Source: Progne subis subis
Taxonomy: Eukaryota > Chordata > Aves > Passeriformes > Hirundinidae
Reading direction: 5' to 3'
DNA length: 64,000 nt
Assembly (NCBI GenBank): GCA_022316685.1
Contig: JAKJHU010000661.1
Location: forward strand, 62,001-126,000
Shown here one piece after another: positions 1 through 14,144 of this stretch. The notes beneath the pieces are model-generated. The model did not search any database. It was given only the letters and a program-made list of their open reading frames with translations, and was not told where the DNA came from. Positions within the stretch are counted from its first letter, which is position 1; each line of letters starts with the position of its first letter. Both the position numbers and the translations under genes were made by a program.

Positions 1-3000
1 CTCAATGCTACTTAAACTTACAGTAGGCTGTATCTTCTCACTCTTAACGGTGAAATAAATTCAAAATAAACAAATCTACAACTTTTGAGACAATGTCTAA
101 AATCCAGACTGTTTACACTTCTGTATATTGAATTACTAAATTATTAAACGCACCCCATGATGCGTGTATATGAATAAGTGCTTTCATTTGTAAAAGAAAA
201 AATATCCTCTCTCCTCTGAAACCTTGATTTTAAGTTCACTCCAAACGATAAAGCTTAAAATTTAAACTGTAATACAGCTTTCACTATAGTAGCATAAATA
301 ATCCATTAGAGCAAATGAAAAAATTAAAATTTGAATGAGCAGAGTTCATTCAATTGCAAGACATTTTACACAGGATACACTTAACAACATTACTTTGAGA
401 AATGGCTGAAGTTAACAGTTGTTCAGCAAGACAACCACAAAAGAAAAGAAATTGCAGTACCCTGGGACTTCCATTGAGCTGGTCAGAAATTTCCTGTGGA
501 GCCTTCTTCCAGGCAATGACACATGTCCCAGCTTTAGAGCAGAAGGACCTCAGCTTAGTTTTAATTATAAAGAAAGCCCTTGTTTCAGAACACAGAGAAA
601 TAAATCCAGGGAGACACCTATCATGAACTAAAATATCTAGTAAGTTAATAGTCTATCAATGTTAAAGAAAACAAACTTACAACCAGATTTTACCTGTGTT
701 TTTTGAAAAAGAAAAACAAAACAAAACAAAAAGAACAACAACAAAAAAAAAAAACCACCACCACAACCACAACCACCACCACAACAAAAAGAAACCCACA
801 AAAAAAGCCCACCAAAACACCTAAACCACTCTAGAAGGCTGTGAAGCAGCCTGAGCATTCCAGTCACTTCCTTTTGCCTTTCAACCTCTACCTCACCCTG
901 TGAATTCCACATTATCCCTTCAACTACTCACTTTCCTCTTAACTTCCTGACCCTTCACACCCCCTCCTCTCCTCCAAGCAAAAGAAAACCAGATTCTATC
1001 CAATTTCATAAATTTGGCATAGTTCTGCATACAGTGTATATAAATCTTTTTGGTGCTCCACTCTCAACAAATACTATTTTTCACAAAGAATGTTTCCAAA
1101 ACCTGCCCTCATTAAAACGACTGTTATGTCCCATTGTTTTCAATGAAAGTGAAGCTAAAATGGTTGTCAGAAAAGAGGAAAAAGAAAGAAATGTGTCCAC
1201 TGCCTCCCTCTGGGAACCATGAAAAAGGAGCTAAATTACCTTTGGGGAAAAGCTGATTCCTTATCCTGTCTGAGGCTTCCACTGAGCTCAAACTAATTAG
1301 CCATTTTATTTCTAAATTCCAAGGAAATTAAGTATTCACTCAAAGAAGAGCAATGGAATTCTGGGGAGGAAATGCTGCTTGTTCTCTCTGAAACAATGTG
1401 ACTGAGTTCTCACATTAAAAGAGAAGCAATGCACAAAACTACCTGGGAAATTACCTCTATAAAGAGAAAAATTATGTCGGCTGTAAGAAGCAACACATTT
1501 TGTATCAGAGCTTACAATTAACATTTGTGACACAGAGCAGTTCTGATCCAAGCATTATATTTTTGACTAATTTATGGGAAGTAATAATGAAGGAGGATGG
1601 TATGAGCAGAATGGGCACATCTCTCTTCATGAAAATGTGAGAACAAGGATTCAACTGGGGGATTTCTTAGCAGGAAACAGGATTTTCCTGCAAAAGAAGT
1701 CTCTGCAATCCAAGGGAAGTATCAATTGCTCAACTTCAAAGAATTTCTGGTGAGCCAACAAAACGTTTCATACCCTTGGAGATCCAGTGCAATATTCTGA
1801 TATTCACTTATAAACATGTGACACCTACCAATGTTGTTTGCAGACTTTGGGAGCTGGAGCATGCTTTTAACTAATCCTTTCCACAACTGCACTAATGAAC
1901 AGCTACTGAGCAATAAAATTAAGGAGCTGGGAGACTGAAGCAGCCCAGCTTGCTCGTGTAAATTCTATGTAAGGCCCTCGGGTGGTGGCCCACACTGTCC
2001 TCCATGCAGATAAAAGAGTGCTCCTACACCAAGGACAAGAATTCTAAATATTTATCCAGTTTTTCACATCCACAGAATTTTTGGCAGCATACACGAGAAA
2101 GTCAAGGATGCACCACCTTTGCATTCTGCAAAAAAATATGGTTCAATTATTGTTTATTGTCATGCAATCTTTAACCATATCGATTTACTTAATGTGTTCA
2201 GGTATGTAATTTCAAAGCAAATGCAAATTCTTGGTTTTCTTCTGGCTTCCATATCTAAGAACATATTTTACTGCACATATACCTGAAAAGTGTGAGACAT
2301 GATCTCCACAGAATGAAAAAAGCAGTAAAGAAAGCAGCTTCATTCAAAATAAATATGAATACGTGCTACTCACACAAAAGGAAAAAATACAATTTTAACA
2401 ATGAATGTATGGGAGGAAATGCTTTTCACTTCCCTATTAATTACAAAAACAATGCTACAGCCACTTTATAAATTTCTTCTACTTTTAAGAAACAACCTGT
2501 TCCTTACCTGGACACAGGAACCATCTACAGAGTAGACTAATCAATTGTCTGAAGAACATATTCTGAGGGCGAAATCACTGACCACTTAGTGATGAGCAGT
2601 AAACATGCAACAGGCCTTCCAGAACTTTCTGGAATTCAGGTAAGGAATTAACAGATATCTCAGATCTCCAGCACTTCCTCTGGTATCAAAGACCTGGAGC
2701 AAAACAGGACAACTTTTGCCCTTCTATGGGAGAATGAGGATGACGGGAAGCTATTTTTTCTTAATTTCTGTTTTAAGCAGAAATAGTTTAACATGCATTC
2801 TCCAAAGAAACTGACAGCTGGAAAACAGACCTAGAATTCCATTTTCAGCAATAAACCTAGAAGCAAAAGCTGCCCTAGCTAGGCTGCCTGCAGAAGGTCA
2901 CAGTAGCAAGAGATGGGTCAGGCAATCAAGAACAAAAACAAGTTCCTTCATCCCTGATGTACAAAAGACAGAAAAGGAGGACAGCAGTTTAATGAAACCA

Positions 3001-6000
3001 GAAACAAAACAGTCCCTGTGGGAGAACAGTCTCACAGATTTTTCATGGTAATCTGTAGTCCAAAACAGACATAAAAATATTCTGAACTCCTCAAATACTG
3101 AGTATTGATAATGATTAATTAAGGGGACTTGGGGCATGTAGGATGTGCAAGTGCCTCTTAGTTTTACTGAAGGGAGATGGGTCCAGAGAAGAAAGTAAAA
3201 ATTTCTCTCCCTATTAAACACAGAAAGAGAGACCCACGTTTTCTGTAGAGAGCTGCAGAGAGACTGATCAGCCATCTCAAATGTCCAAACACTCTGCTCA
3301 GTAACGTCTAGGAAAATTTTATTTCTATACGTATCACCTTTAAAAGGAATAATCTGGACAAAATTGATGACAGCATTGTCTTTGGTACACTCTACAACTC
3401 TCAGTCACAGAGCTCAGCACTGAACTGTGCCAACAGGGCAGAGGGGATGTGGGCCCAGCTCATGAGGCTTTTCAGTCTCTGGGGCAAGGAATGTCTCCAG
3501 TTTGTTACCCTTTGCATTACATGGAATTCTTCTGGGAGACACAAACACAAACTAGACACCTTTGCCCATACCAGAAGTGACCTTTCAAAGAGCTGGGGAG
3601 AAGAACTTATCAAACCTTATCCACAAAATAATCAAGATTTTAATACAGCTGCATGTGAGAAACAGTGAAGCCCTTCTTTGCACCACCACCACGTGGAAAA
3701 ACTTCCATCGCCAGGAGCATGAGATAACACGACCACAGGAATTCCTGGATAGTAAAAATATCTTAACTGCTATGTACAGAAATCATCTTGTAAGGATTTT
3801 CAGGTACCACCCCTTCAAACCCATAGAGGAGGATGAACGGCCTGGCTTGAGGAAGAGCAGTATGGTCATTTGCGGCCAACAGAAGAATGGGTGCTGCTAA
3901 AAATCCAGGTTTTATTTCCCCTTTTGGACCCAGTTTTCAGCTCGGAAGTAAGTGGAAAGAGATGAGTGTTGGAACTTGCTTTTCGCAGCAGATCTCAAAC
4001 ACGGGAAAATTAGCTCTTAACTATAGAGGTGAAGAGATCTCCTCAGGACACTGTCAAGAAACACAAACCATTCTACAGTGAAGACTGAATTTTGCCTCAG
4101 ACATGTACATGATCTCTCACAAGACTTCAAACTGTGCAGAGGTTTCCCCCCCCAGAAAAAGTAAAGTAACAGGTGCCCAGAAAAGAATCATGGGGAACTT
4201 TCTGCTTCAAGTAAAGCTACTCCTACTGAAATGCCTGCAGTATTAATAGGCTGGGGAAGCAAGCAACACTTATCTTTCCTGAGTCACCTGAAACAATTTC
4301 CAATTCTATATCATATATCTCAAAACTTCCAGGACCTATCTCCCTGATCCAGCATAGGCACGTTCACGACATGCATCTCTTCAAGCCTAAAAAAAATTAT
4401 ACAAATGTACCTAATCAGTTCAGAACCTTGTTCACTCAGAAGAAAACAAATCCAGTGGCAAATCTTGCCAGAAAATAAACATACAATTAATTTTAAATAC
4501 GGGGGAGCTACAACTACTTAAACTGAGGATGAGCATGGAAAATCTTCTTTATAAAGCCAGAATAGGGCTTTGCTTTTCTATTTAGTGGATTTTTAGTAAG
4601 ATGAGCATTGTAGTACTGCAAGCAACAGTGCACTGTCTGATGGGGGAGAGAAATCAAACAGCATTAATCTTACAGTTGCAGTTCAGATAATGTAGAACTT
4701 ATAAGTAAACTTAAACTCAGTTTTTCTGTGTATTTATTTTATGGGTCAACCGGTGTGTTCCTGCCTGATTCACAGCTATGTTGAGTGAGGCAGCAATATT
4801 TCCAAATCAAGTGCTCTCCTCCTCCATCAAGCATTCCTAAGCCTTTCTCTCTCTTTCTTTCTAACAAAAGCAAAGACAAGATTATTTCCTCTCCAAACAC
4901 AGCCCACTCAGCTACAGCTGCCATGTCTGTAGCAGCCAGACCACACGCCCCTTCAGCAAAATGGTTTTTCTTAGGTCAAGTGGAACACATGCCTAATAAA
5001 AAATTCTGAATTGCTTGTAAGAATTAATAAACACGCCTTCTGTGCTGGTTTGTATGTACAATAACAGTTTTTCAGATATGACAAAACAGCTACAAATGCC
5101 CTACTACTTGACCTGCAACGTGGCGGCAGAGTTTTGATTTACCAGCCCCTTCAGCCTCAGCAGGAGCCAGTACCCAGCAGCAGCTTCTGATGGTCCCCCA
5201 CTGACGGTGGGATTTTAACCCTTCCACAATCAATGGCAAGACACTGTGTGGATCAGGATTTCACTTAATATATGTTCATCTTCTCCTGCAGTGAGATCTG
5301 CTTGGCTATATCCTAAGACCATTTTCTTGTTCTTTGACATGAGCTTACAACGCTACTTTGAAATACCAGACACAAAAACCATGATGAAGACTGTCCTAAG
5401 CAAAACCTAAGTGATAACAAGGAGCACCGTGAGTCTTGTGAGGGATTAACTGACTTTATCCCAATTGTGACAAAAACAATGCAAAGCTTTTCCTGCCACC
5501 TTAAAATATTGAGAGAACAGGTTTTACAAACACCAGGTGAATTAATTTCTAAAATAAATCAGGTTGTTTCTAAAATAAGTGTTCATCCTGTCTTGATGTC
5601 CAAATAGAATCACACCAGGATTTTATCTTTTCTTCATCAAACACGACTTTATACAGTAAGTTAAATATTCAATCACAGAAATGTAGGACACACAGAACTC
5701 ACATTTTCTCACTTTTCTTAAATTATGACAATACACATTATAAATGAAGACAGAACTGAGCAATAAGTCCATGTAATATTCCAAGGCCTGTAGAAATGCT
5801 AATGGAACATGCTAAAGGATGTTTCTAAATACTTTGGTTCATCTACTTAGATTCTCAGTATACCTCTAAATTTAGACTCAATAGGGAACCTACTGGTCAG
5901 TTAAACTCTCCTGAGATTAAAAGTCTGGAGACTCCTTTTAGGCTCCAAACGCTTTTTCACTGAAAATTTCCTCTTGCTGACCGTTTTGCTTCACAGTTTT

Positions 6001-7453
6001 GTTTCACAACAATATTTATATGTTTCGATTTTTGGCCTTTGTTACACACACTTTATCTTGAGAACACAGTGTCCCCCACTGAAGTCAACTGCTGTGCTTT
6101 GTATCTCCCCAGATTTAAATCTCTAATGCCATTCCTCATTGTTTTACACTGTGACAACTGCTCCTTCAGTGGGGAATTAAACCTTCCTCTAATAACAAGA
6201 AACCAAAATACCAGGTGTCCTATTTTTCCAACAATTTTATATTTAAAACAGATAAGGACAAAATGACCACAGCTATCATACTTGCAAGAGATACTTCATT
6301 TTTAGTTTGAGGAATGTGCCTTACTAAGTTGGCTGACCTTAACAACTCTGTGGGTACAAAATGTCCTTAAACTTTGTTCCTCTCTCTGATAATTATTTCA
6401 TTTATTAATTATGTTTAGTGGTCAGCATAGCCTGGACATGACTACACAACATTGTCCAAGCTCCTTAACCAGCTGCCCTCACAATTTAACCACCACTACA
6501 GGGTGTTAAAAGAGGTATTGGTGAAAGATGCTGGATATCCCTGACTGTGGTGATGGTGCATTCAGTTTAAAGTGTTGTTTACTGCGAATAAGGCAAGATC
6601 ACCATTGCCTCATGCATTGTAGGATACCAAGCCACTATCAGATTTTGATAACAGAAAATGGAAAATGGTTACTTTGCTGAATCATTTCTGCTGTTCCTGA
6701 TCTGTGTTTGTAAGACACTGGGGTAGGGCAGTCTCATTCCGGTTTTATCTGTAGAAATATTTTTTGGCAGTAAATAGACACTATTTGTGGGACAGACCTG
6801 GAAAAGACTCAAGAGGTTTCACCGCTGTATTGTGAGAACTATTCTCATTCAAGAGCCTCCCCGCTGCGTTTTGAACTAAGTCTCAAAGGCAGCAAAAACT
6901 GTCATAAAACTTCTGCACTTAATTCCACCTGTTGTCTTGGACCAGCTGATTTTGCATTTAACTAATTTTTTGATGCTTGATTGTTTATTAGGATGAAAAA
7001 TCTTCAGGTTACTTCAGGATACAAAAATATATGAACCACCCTAGTTTCAGCCAGGGCGGTCCTGACAGAAGCCAGAGATAAACTCCATCTACAGAACAGT
7101 CTTTCCTTTAGCACTGACAGAGCACAGATTTTTGGGTAGGTCACATCCATTCTTCCATCTGCCCTGTGCCTTTGTGACCAACTTCATGCATCCACAGCAT
7201 GGGGGACAGAAGGACACTCTTTTTTCTGCATTAACATGTGAGATAGCACCTTGATCTCTGAGACAGCTTCCAGGTGTCACCCGTATTGTGCTGGCAGTTG
7301 AATTAGGAACTCCTAATTCTAAGGTATCCCCAGAAAGCTGAGACTTACATATGACCAACACCTGTGTTTTTGAGCCACTGCAGTGCAGAAACACTCCTCT
7401 ATCATATTTATACATGCAATTAATGAAGCCATGGTAAAGACACACAAACTTAC
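1..7453 (-). other. SSBP2: SSBP2 intron 4 (5' part; continues past window edge)
   Basis: This is non-coding by inspection. I looked on the minus strand for the expected exon 5 sequence (Ser-Ala-Ala-Ala-Ala-Pro-Ser-Pro, then a Pro/Gly-rich stretch ending PPGFFQ) and did not find it. Intron 4 is therefore longer than 7.4 kb. Apart from an A/C-rich low-complexity tract at about 710-828, the region is unique-looking AT-rich sequence with only short chance ORFs. No RNA gene or clear repeat family was recognised. Confidence 0.8.
710..828. repeat. A/C-rich low-complexity tract
   Basis: AAAAC, AAC and ACC motifs run together with a 12-base A run. On the SSBP2 sense strand this is a T/G-rich tract inside intron 4. 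Confidence 0.85.
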
Positions 7454-7538
7454 GTAGTCATGAAAGGCTTTTGCTTCACTTGAGTGTTCACATGTTTCTC
7501 GTCTTTCTGGAGCTGCACAGTAGAGATCCCAGAACACA
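7454..7538 (-). CDS. SSBP2: SSBP2 coding exon 4 (end of LUFS domain)
   Basis: On the minus strand a CTTCCCTTGCAG acceptor precedes an 85-base exon. Its first base T completes Cys, followed by [16 protein letters not shown] and then [12 protein letters not shown], ending in phase 0 at a GTAAGT donor (7453). The four exons total 279 bases, exactly 93 codons. ERRETC matches SSBP2; from memory SSBP3 has ERRDTC. In the full protein the next exon begins the Ser/Ala-rich and Pro/Gly-rich activation region, which is not in this window. Intron 3 upstream is only 1.68 kb. Confidence 0.96.
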
Positions 7539-9214
7539 CTGCAAGGGAAGAGGTTACAGGGACCGTGAGAGTGTCACTGTGATGTTCATGTGCATTTTAC
7601 AGCATGCACACACCCCACATGGATGTTCTTATACAGAAAAGTCACTTTCTCTCCAAAGGATAGAAACACTCACCTCTAAGAAAGAATTTAGATTTGTAAA
7701 CCATCTGTGAGGAACCAAGTCCTGCCATCTGATCTCTGAGGCAAGCGGTGCTGTAGTCCTTTAATACCACTGCATTACAGACCAAGAATCTGGCCTAATA
7801 TATATGAATACAAAGAGTATTACGGTGCATTTAATCTTATCCCTCTGGCAACTGGTCAAATGACTTCCACAAAACATGGGGAGGAATGAATTTTTAATAA
7901 TATGGAAAGAAAAGAAACCAGAGAGAAAACTGGGAATCCTTCCATGGTCAAGATTCACAGAATTATTGGATTGGAAAGATTTTACAGCCCATCTATATGG
8001 AATCACAGAATTATTTGGATTGGAAAGATTTTACAGCCCATCTAGCCTCCACCACTTTCCACTACCCCAGGTTACTCCAAGTCCTGTCCAGCCTGGCCTT
8101 GGACACTTCCAGGGATGGGGCATGCCACAGCTACTGCGGACAAATGTCCAGTCCCGCACTTAAAGCAAAGCTCCCTGAGGATCTGGTACCTGGGCAAGCA
8201 CAGAAAATGGATGAGTATGTTCTTATGTCATAAAGAATGAAAGGAAGGGTAATATGGCACATCATCCCATCGGTCTTCTCCTACAACTCCTTCAACTAGA
8301 GTTACATACCAATCAGTTCTACCACAAAGTTTCTGGAATGAAACTCTATGTATGCCAGAATGACTTAATAATATATTTGATAATAAAACTTGTTGGAGTT
8401 TCATAGTTGTTTTTTACTGGTTTAGACTTAATCCTCTACAACTTAATCTGGCACCGTAATAGGGATTTATGGACAATTTGAGCACTCTGCTGCAGACCAT
8501 CAAAATTAAGAACAATGCAGACATTAGAGATAAAAGAGACACATTCTTGCCAGGCTTCCATTACATAGCAAAAGCTGCGAAAGTTGGTCAAAGAAGGACA
8601 TCCCACTTCCCATGCAGTTGCACACATCACTTGGGTTCAAATGGGACGATTTCAAAACCTGTGAATTCTTGTACTCCTGAAAGTTGGGCATAGTCGCTGC
8701 ACTTCTGCATTCCTTCAAACACAGGCTTGTTGGATATATTAAAATAATGAAGAAATACCACAGCTATACAGCAGTGCCTATGAGCACACCTTTCCCCTGG
8801 GGAATTCTACGCACACAGCTATGGACTGCAGACCGAACAAGCTTATATCTACACAGAGTCTATGTATTTACTGCATATTCTCTCTAAATGCAAGTATTTA
8901 CAATATGTAGAATGATCCCTTAGCTGCAAAATGTGCTAGAAGGTGGTGAAGAAGGAAAGCCAGGCCACATTCTTTCTTATCAACACACTGTGCATGATTT
9001 CTTTTTTTCTGTATCCAATATCCAGTATATTTTTCTGCTATTTGCTGTCCTGTATCAAATTTTCTGTTACTTTATTCCTTAACAAGAGAATGCTTCTTAA
9101 TCCTGATTCTCTCATTCTTTTTACAGTGTTCACCTGAATCTCTTGCCTCCAGCAGGTGGAACTGGCCAACAATATATTCTAAAAAAATCAGAGGAGAAGA
9201 AAACTGGTACTTAC
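7539..9214 (-). other. SSBP2: SSBP2 intron 3
   Basis: The intron is bounded by GTAAGT at 9214 and GCAG before 7538 on the minus strand and is 1,676 bases long. It carries a CR1 fragment with an internal duplication at 7953-8150. The rest is AT-rich unique sequence with no further coding signal. Confidence 0.9.
7953..8150 (-). mobile_element. CR1-like LINE 3' fragment with internal tandem duplication
   Basis: The plus strand reads as the reverse complement of an avian CR1 3' region: TCACAGAAT, then GGATTGGAAAGATTTTACAG, then the recognisable CCAGCCTGGCCTTGGACACT and TTCCAGGGATGGGGCATGCC blocks. The element therefore sits in minus orientation, with its 3' terminus near 7953. The terminal block of about 42 bases occurs twice (7955-7995 and 8003-8044), differing by one T. 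No reverse transcriptase sequence remains, consistent with a 5'-truncated insertion. Confidence 0.85.
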
Positions 9215-9276
9215 CACCACCAGGAATGCAAGAATCCTGGGGGCTCCCCCAGTGTGATGTTTTTTTCCCATCTTAT
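9215..9276 (-). CDS. SSBP2: SSBP2 coding exon 3 (middle of LUFS domain)
   Basis: This 62-base minus-strand exon is too short to stand out as an ORF. It follows a GTTTTAG acceptor (AG at 9278-9277) and reads IRWEKNITLGEPPGFLHSWW plus TG, then a GTAAGT donor at 9214. It enters in phase 0 from exon 2 and leaves in phase 2; exon 4 completes the Cys codon. The sequence is the conserved core of the LUFS domain. The tryptophan pair at its end continues into Cys-Val-Phe-Trp in exon 4. The exact phase agreement with both neighbours makes the call nearly certain. No lesions are seen. Confidence 0.96.
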
Positions 9277-12200
9277 CTAAAACAAACCAATAAAAACAGA
9301 GGTGTACATTCTTGTGATAATTGTGCCTAAAAAGCATTACATAATTCAGATAGAAAAAGGATGAGGAAGCTTTCTGGTCATCAATTTGGATGCCCTAATT
9401 ACTTACTTTTTTACATTTATTGATACAGCTGATACTTAAAATAAACTCTTCTTATGCTACGGAAGCATAGTTTAGAATTTTATTCTTTGGGGTTTTTTAA
9501 ATTCTGAACATACTGTGTATTATTTTAAGCTCAAAAATGCATGATTAAAAAACTGATTATAAAGTACCCTTAAAACCTGTAATCTTTTCCCATTTGCACA
9601 GGACTGATGCTGTGGATTCAGCAGGTGGCACTCTTCCACCCACAGCCGGGGCCAGCAGTGTTTTATAATCCTCAAGGAGTGCTTCAGTCACAGGTAATGT
9701 GGCAAAAGCAAGGCAGCACCACTGCCATAACCCAGCTCCCTCCTCCCAGGGAAAATATACAGCTACTCTGGCTTGCCTTCCTGTGCTGGCACGCTCTTCT
9801 CAGCACCTGTACTGCCTGGGACTTCCTTCCCACCAAGGAAACTGGGTTTGTTTGATGCTGTTTTAAAAAAAAAAAAATGCAGTTTAAGAACTCTCAGCTC
9901 CCGAATAAAAACTTTTGCTGTTGACCAGGGAATCTATCAGACAACAGCATCTGTCTCTATGCAAAACTTCCTGAACATTGTACCTTAACTCTGATCACAC
10001 AGCCACCTTTTCAATGCCAGTTAGTAGGCTTGTCCTTAACTCCAAAATAAAATAGTTTGGGCTATAATAAAGTCTACACAACACTGTCCAGATGAATGTC
10101 TTATGTTAGAACTTGGTGGATCTAAGGCACTGTGTGCAGTCCAAACTACTCCAGTAACAACAACACACAATGTCATTTCCTGTCAAACTCTGTTAAAAAA
10201 GGAGTTGTTAAAAGCACAAACCATATTTTTCTCTAGAGACAGAAGCAATGGCAGACAAGAAGAAGGTTATTTTAATCAAACATTTAACCAGCCTTAATAT
10301 GAAAGTAATTAAATAGACAGATTCATATACATATATGTAAAAGTAGATAAAAGCTTAGAATTAAAGGTAGATATAGTGTTCACACTGGCAGGGGCCTTCC
10401 TAAAGCTGTCATTTTTCAAAGAGACTCAATATTCTTAACTCACACTTTATTTCCACATCCAATTCTTACAAAATTCAAACACATACAAATTTTGCCAACA
10501 GCAGAATATGTAGCTCATACACCTAAAAATGTTGTTTTACATCAAAATCCACACAGAAAATCTCAAACACAAAGAAACCTAATGCAATTTTGATATATCA
10601 CATAAACACAACTATTCAAAAATAGTTTTGTTATTTTAAATTATTTATAGAAGATAACCTTGAGCCACTATCACTTGAGTTGGTAAAGCTGGCAGAATGA
10701 AAACCAACATCCCTCACACAGTAGTTAATATACAAAAAACGTATTTTACTAAGTTCCCGATGAAGAGCTGGCAGAAGAAAGTGATGAACATTTGAAAGCC
10801 AAAGCCACTACAAAGGTACTACACACTCTTCAAATACACTTCTCTGAGGCACAGCTGTTTCTCATGTGCCCTAGGGAATGTCTTGGAAAGACTTGTACTA
10901 ATAATCAGGAACACACAGTACCTCTGAGAAGGTTCAGAATAACATAATGAAGAGACACAATGTAAAATCGAAATGAAAAAGGGGCTCCTGAAGCAGAAGT
11001 ATCTTTCACTTAGGAGTAAAAATTATGTCTGTGAACAACATCCAAATTATGTCTAAGCAGTGACTGTTTTCTTGAAGGCAGGGTCTGGTGAGGAAATTAT
11101 CCAGTTTAGGTCTTTTGTGGGTTGTAGGACATAATGTCATCTTGAGAAACTGATTGGAGAAGGAAACTCAAGGGAATGTGGAAGTTTGGGACTCTTTAAA
11201 AGGATTTTTGTTTTGCTTTTTTCAAGATATCCACACTTATGTCTAACACAGCAGATGGGGTCTGTCTGATCAATGAGACTTACCAAAAATTATTATTTAC
11301 CGGAAAAAAAGAAAAACCACCTCATTGTCAAGTGTACTGGTAAAGCTAGTAGCCAGGGAATGATAAAACTGGGAAATGCCCACCAACGTGGTCTAGCCAG
11401 GCTAATGGAATTATTCAAGTCTGGAATCTGACTTCCAGGATAGAAAATATGTGGGATAAGGATCAGCTCTTCAAAAGTCAAACTAGACACAAAGCATGAC
11501 AAAAACACAGGGATTGTCAGGACAACCACCCCTAAGTTATAGGGTATCACAGTAGATTCATGGACATCCAGATTCTGTTTGCCATTAATTTGGTTCCATT
11601 CCATAGCCATAGCGCCTGGTGGATCTGAGAGAAAACTCTTAACCTTTAGATACCACTGACTGCCCTCTGCTCAGACAATCTCTGTGTGCTCCTCTTTTAA
11701 GCCCCAACACTCAGCTTCAGAGTTACTTTGAACAGTTTAACTTTAAAATGAAACCCACCCGGACTGAGAAAGCATCCAGCGCAGCAGTCACAGAACTGTT
11801 CACAAGAACTGTCAGCAAATTTACCCTCCTGCACTGCTAATTAGTGAGGGAAGTAAACTCACAGCTTACACCTCATACCCACTCTATGCACTACTAATTG
11901 TCCCTGACCGCTGTTGACCATCTCTTGATGAGTCTAAGTCTGAATTTTGAGGATTTCATATATCCTTATGTTTCACTGTTCAGACCTGAGAGCTTCTCTG
12001 TAACTCAAGACTGAATTAGTTTTAAAAGCTGAGTTTCACGACACTGTATTTAATGTTTTCAGGAAATCCAGATGCCATACCAGCTATGCTTCTGCCAACT
12101 GCTCGTTTTGCAAATACACCATAAAAACAAAGATAAACAAAATTTACCTTGTACAATGCATTATTTACAAATGACAGCTGTTTTGGAAAAGCCAAGATGA

Positions 12201-13257
12201 TATTCTACATTATTTTATCTCTTATTTTTCCAATGCTTTACCAAGAGATAAAATAATTGTCTAAAACACGCTTTACTATAAACAAAACCCGATCCTAGTA
12301 CAATTCTACCCTTCTTCCCTATCTCTGCTTCGTCAGTTTTATGTAAACATCACAAACAACCCTCTGGATTTTCACTTTCCCCTCTTCCATCTCCAAAATA
12401 TCATCACTAGCATAATAATTTTATTCATTTTTGGAGGAGGATCAGTTAAAGCATCAAATTTTCCTAGGACAATATCTTGCCTATTTTTTCCCAACTTCTG
12501 CTCACTATTCCTATTATTACTACTATTACACTATTGTTATTATTACTGTTGTTATTATTGTTATCATTATTATCTTATATGTTCTTGTCAAAGATTAAAA
12601 ATAATAAACCCAAAAGACTCCACTGTGTTCAGCATACATTTGTATCCTAGGGCAAAAGTAGAATGCTGAGGAGACATAATTTACTTCAACCTTCAGAAAA
12701 CATGCACAAAGCGTTTGAAAAGACTCTTAAAAAAACCCCAAAACTACTGTGTAAAGGTAAAAGTTCCATTAGCAGTTACAATTGTTTAAAAAAGCAGGAC
12801 CTAAGTGGTTGTGGCTATCGTTGATTCAATAGATGAAAAGAAGTGAAGTGGGTAAAAGCATGGTAAGAGCACAGAGAGATCAGCAGTGCTTCAGAGAAGA
12901 ACTGATAGGGTACAACAGTGGGATGTAAAATAAATTTAGAAAGGCCCATCATTCACAATTGGAGATATCAATAGTAAGTTAAAAGGTCATCAAAACTGAG
13001 TACCATTGAAGTGTTCTCCAACATGCCCACTTATTAGAGAAAATAGATTAATATTCCCCAGTGTGGAATGGGGATAACAAACCACGGCAAAAATAGTTAC
13101 ACAAAATCATGTAAAATGACATGGCAAAACTGGGCTCCAGAGGATGAGGAACAGCAGATTGAGGCAAACTGATATCCAAGGTTCTCACTGTTTTTATTCC
13201 AGACCAAATCCTATTTATTTCACTTGCAGGCCCTCAGAAATAAAAAAAAAAACTCAC
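9277..13257 (-). other. SSBP2: SSBP2 intron 2
   Basis: This 3,981-base intron runs between a GTGAGT donor (13257) and a GTTTTAG acceptor (9277). It contains a degenerate ATT/TTG trinucleotide-rich stretch near 12506-12575. Otherwise it is AT-rich sequence in which I recognise no gene or repeat family. Confidence 0.9.
12506..12575. repeat. Degenerate ATT/GTT trinucleotide-rich tract
   Basis: Interrupted TAT, TAC and GTT triplets (ATTATTACTACTATTACACT and similar) are visible. It looks like an old, decayed microsatellite. Confidence 0.7.
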
Positions 13258-13330
13258 CTCTGATAAAAATGTCTGGGCTGATTTCTGTGCTCCTACATGG
13301 AGCAGATATTCATATACGTACAGTGCTAAT
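13258..13330 (-). CDS. SSBP2: SSBP2 coding exon 2 (LisH helix region)
   Basis: The minus strand shows a pyrimidine-rich tract ending in TTTTTCAG, then a 73-base exon. Its first base A completes Lys20, followed by [19 protein letters not shown] and then TFLSE, and it ends at a GTGAGT donor (13257). The exon closes in phase 0. The segment is the LisH-type helical motif at the start of the LUFS domain, which in this family mediates oligomerisation and LDB1 binding. It is essentially invariant among vertebrate SSBP2, SSBP3 and SSBP4, so paralogue assignment rests on exon 1. It lies 31.8 kb downstream of exon 1 and 3.98 kb upstream of exon 3. No stop codon or splice defect is visible. Confidence 0.96.
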
Positions 13331-13965
13331 CTGAAAAATAAACAGAAAGGACAATATTTAGTATTGTGCATTTGTTTGCTCCTCTTTTTCAGAAGTAAAG
13401 GATTATCACAAGTTTGAGGTATGCCCCACTGCCTTCCACAATCCATAATGTACTGAACGTGCCAAAATCTATTACCTCTACCAGAATTTTTCAACTAGAC
13501 ATGTAGGAAAATCTGACCAGAGGTGTTTAAATAGTCATTAATTAAAACATATTAAGCCCTCGAATTACTTAATGTCAACACTTTTAATATTTGGACAAGT
13601 GCCCAGTGAGCTAACAAGTCACCCAGTGCTGCTCTGAGTGAGCATGCTTATTGTAAATACAATATATTCATACAGCATCAAAAGCATGATTGCTTTTCCA
13701 GGTCAACTTTTTAAACATGGAATGTGTCAAAGCTGTTAGCACACTTTAAAAATAGCCCTGTGTTTTTTCCAACGAACATGGAAACTTCAGGCTGCATCAA
13801 GAGAAGCAATGGCAGCCTCAATGCAGGACATGGGCAAACAACCACAGCTTTGCAGTGAAGGGAACAGAGAGCCTGAGAGTCATCCAGACCTGGGCTCTGG
13901 TGGCAGCAGAGCTACAAACAACTCCAGCTGACTCCCTAGAGCCTCCTGTCTGTGAGCCTCCAGGC

Positions 13966-14144
<179 letters not shown>

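Noticed and set aside
5101..5220. GCAGCAGCTTCTG-containing segment as a possible Ala-rich SSBP2 exon
   Set aside because: Its minus-strand translation does not give the expected residues and no consensus splice sites frame it.
1..7453. SSBP2 exon 5
   Set aside because: No minus-strand sequence encodes the expected Ala-rich/Pro-Gly-rich segment with splice sites, so it presumably lies beyond the window.
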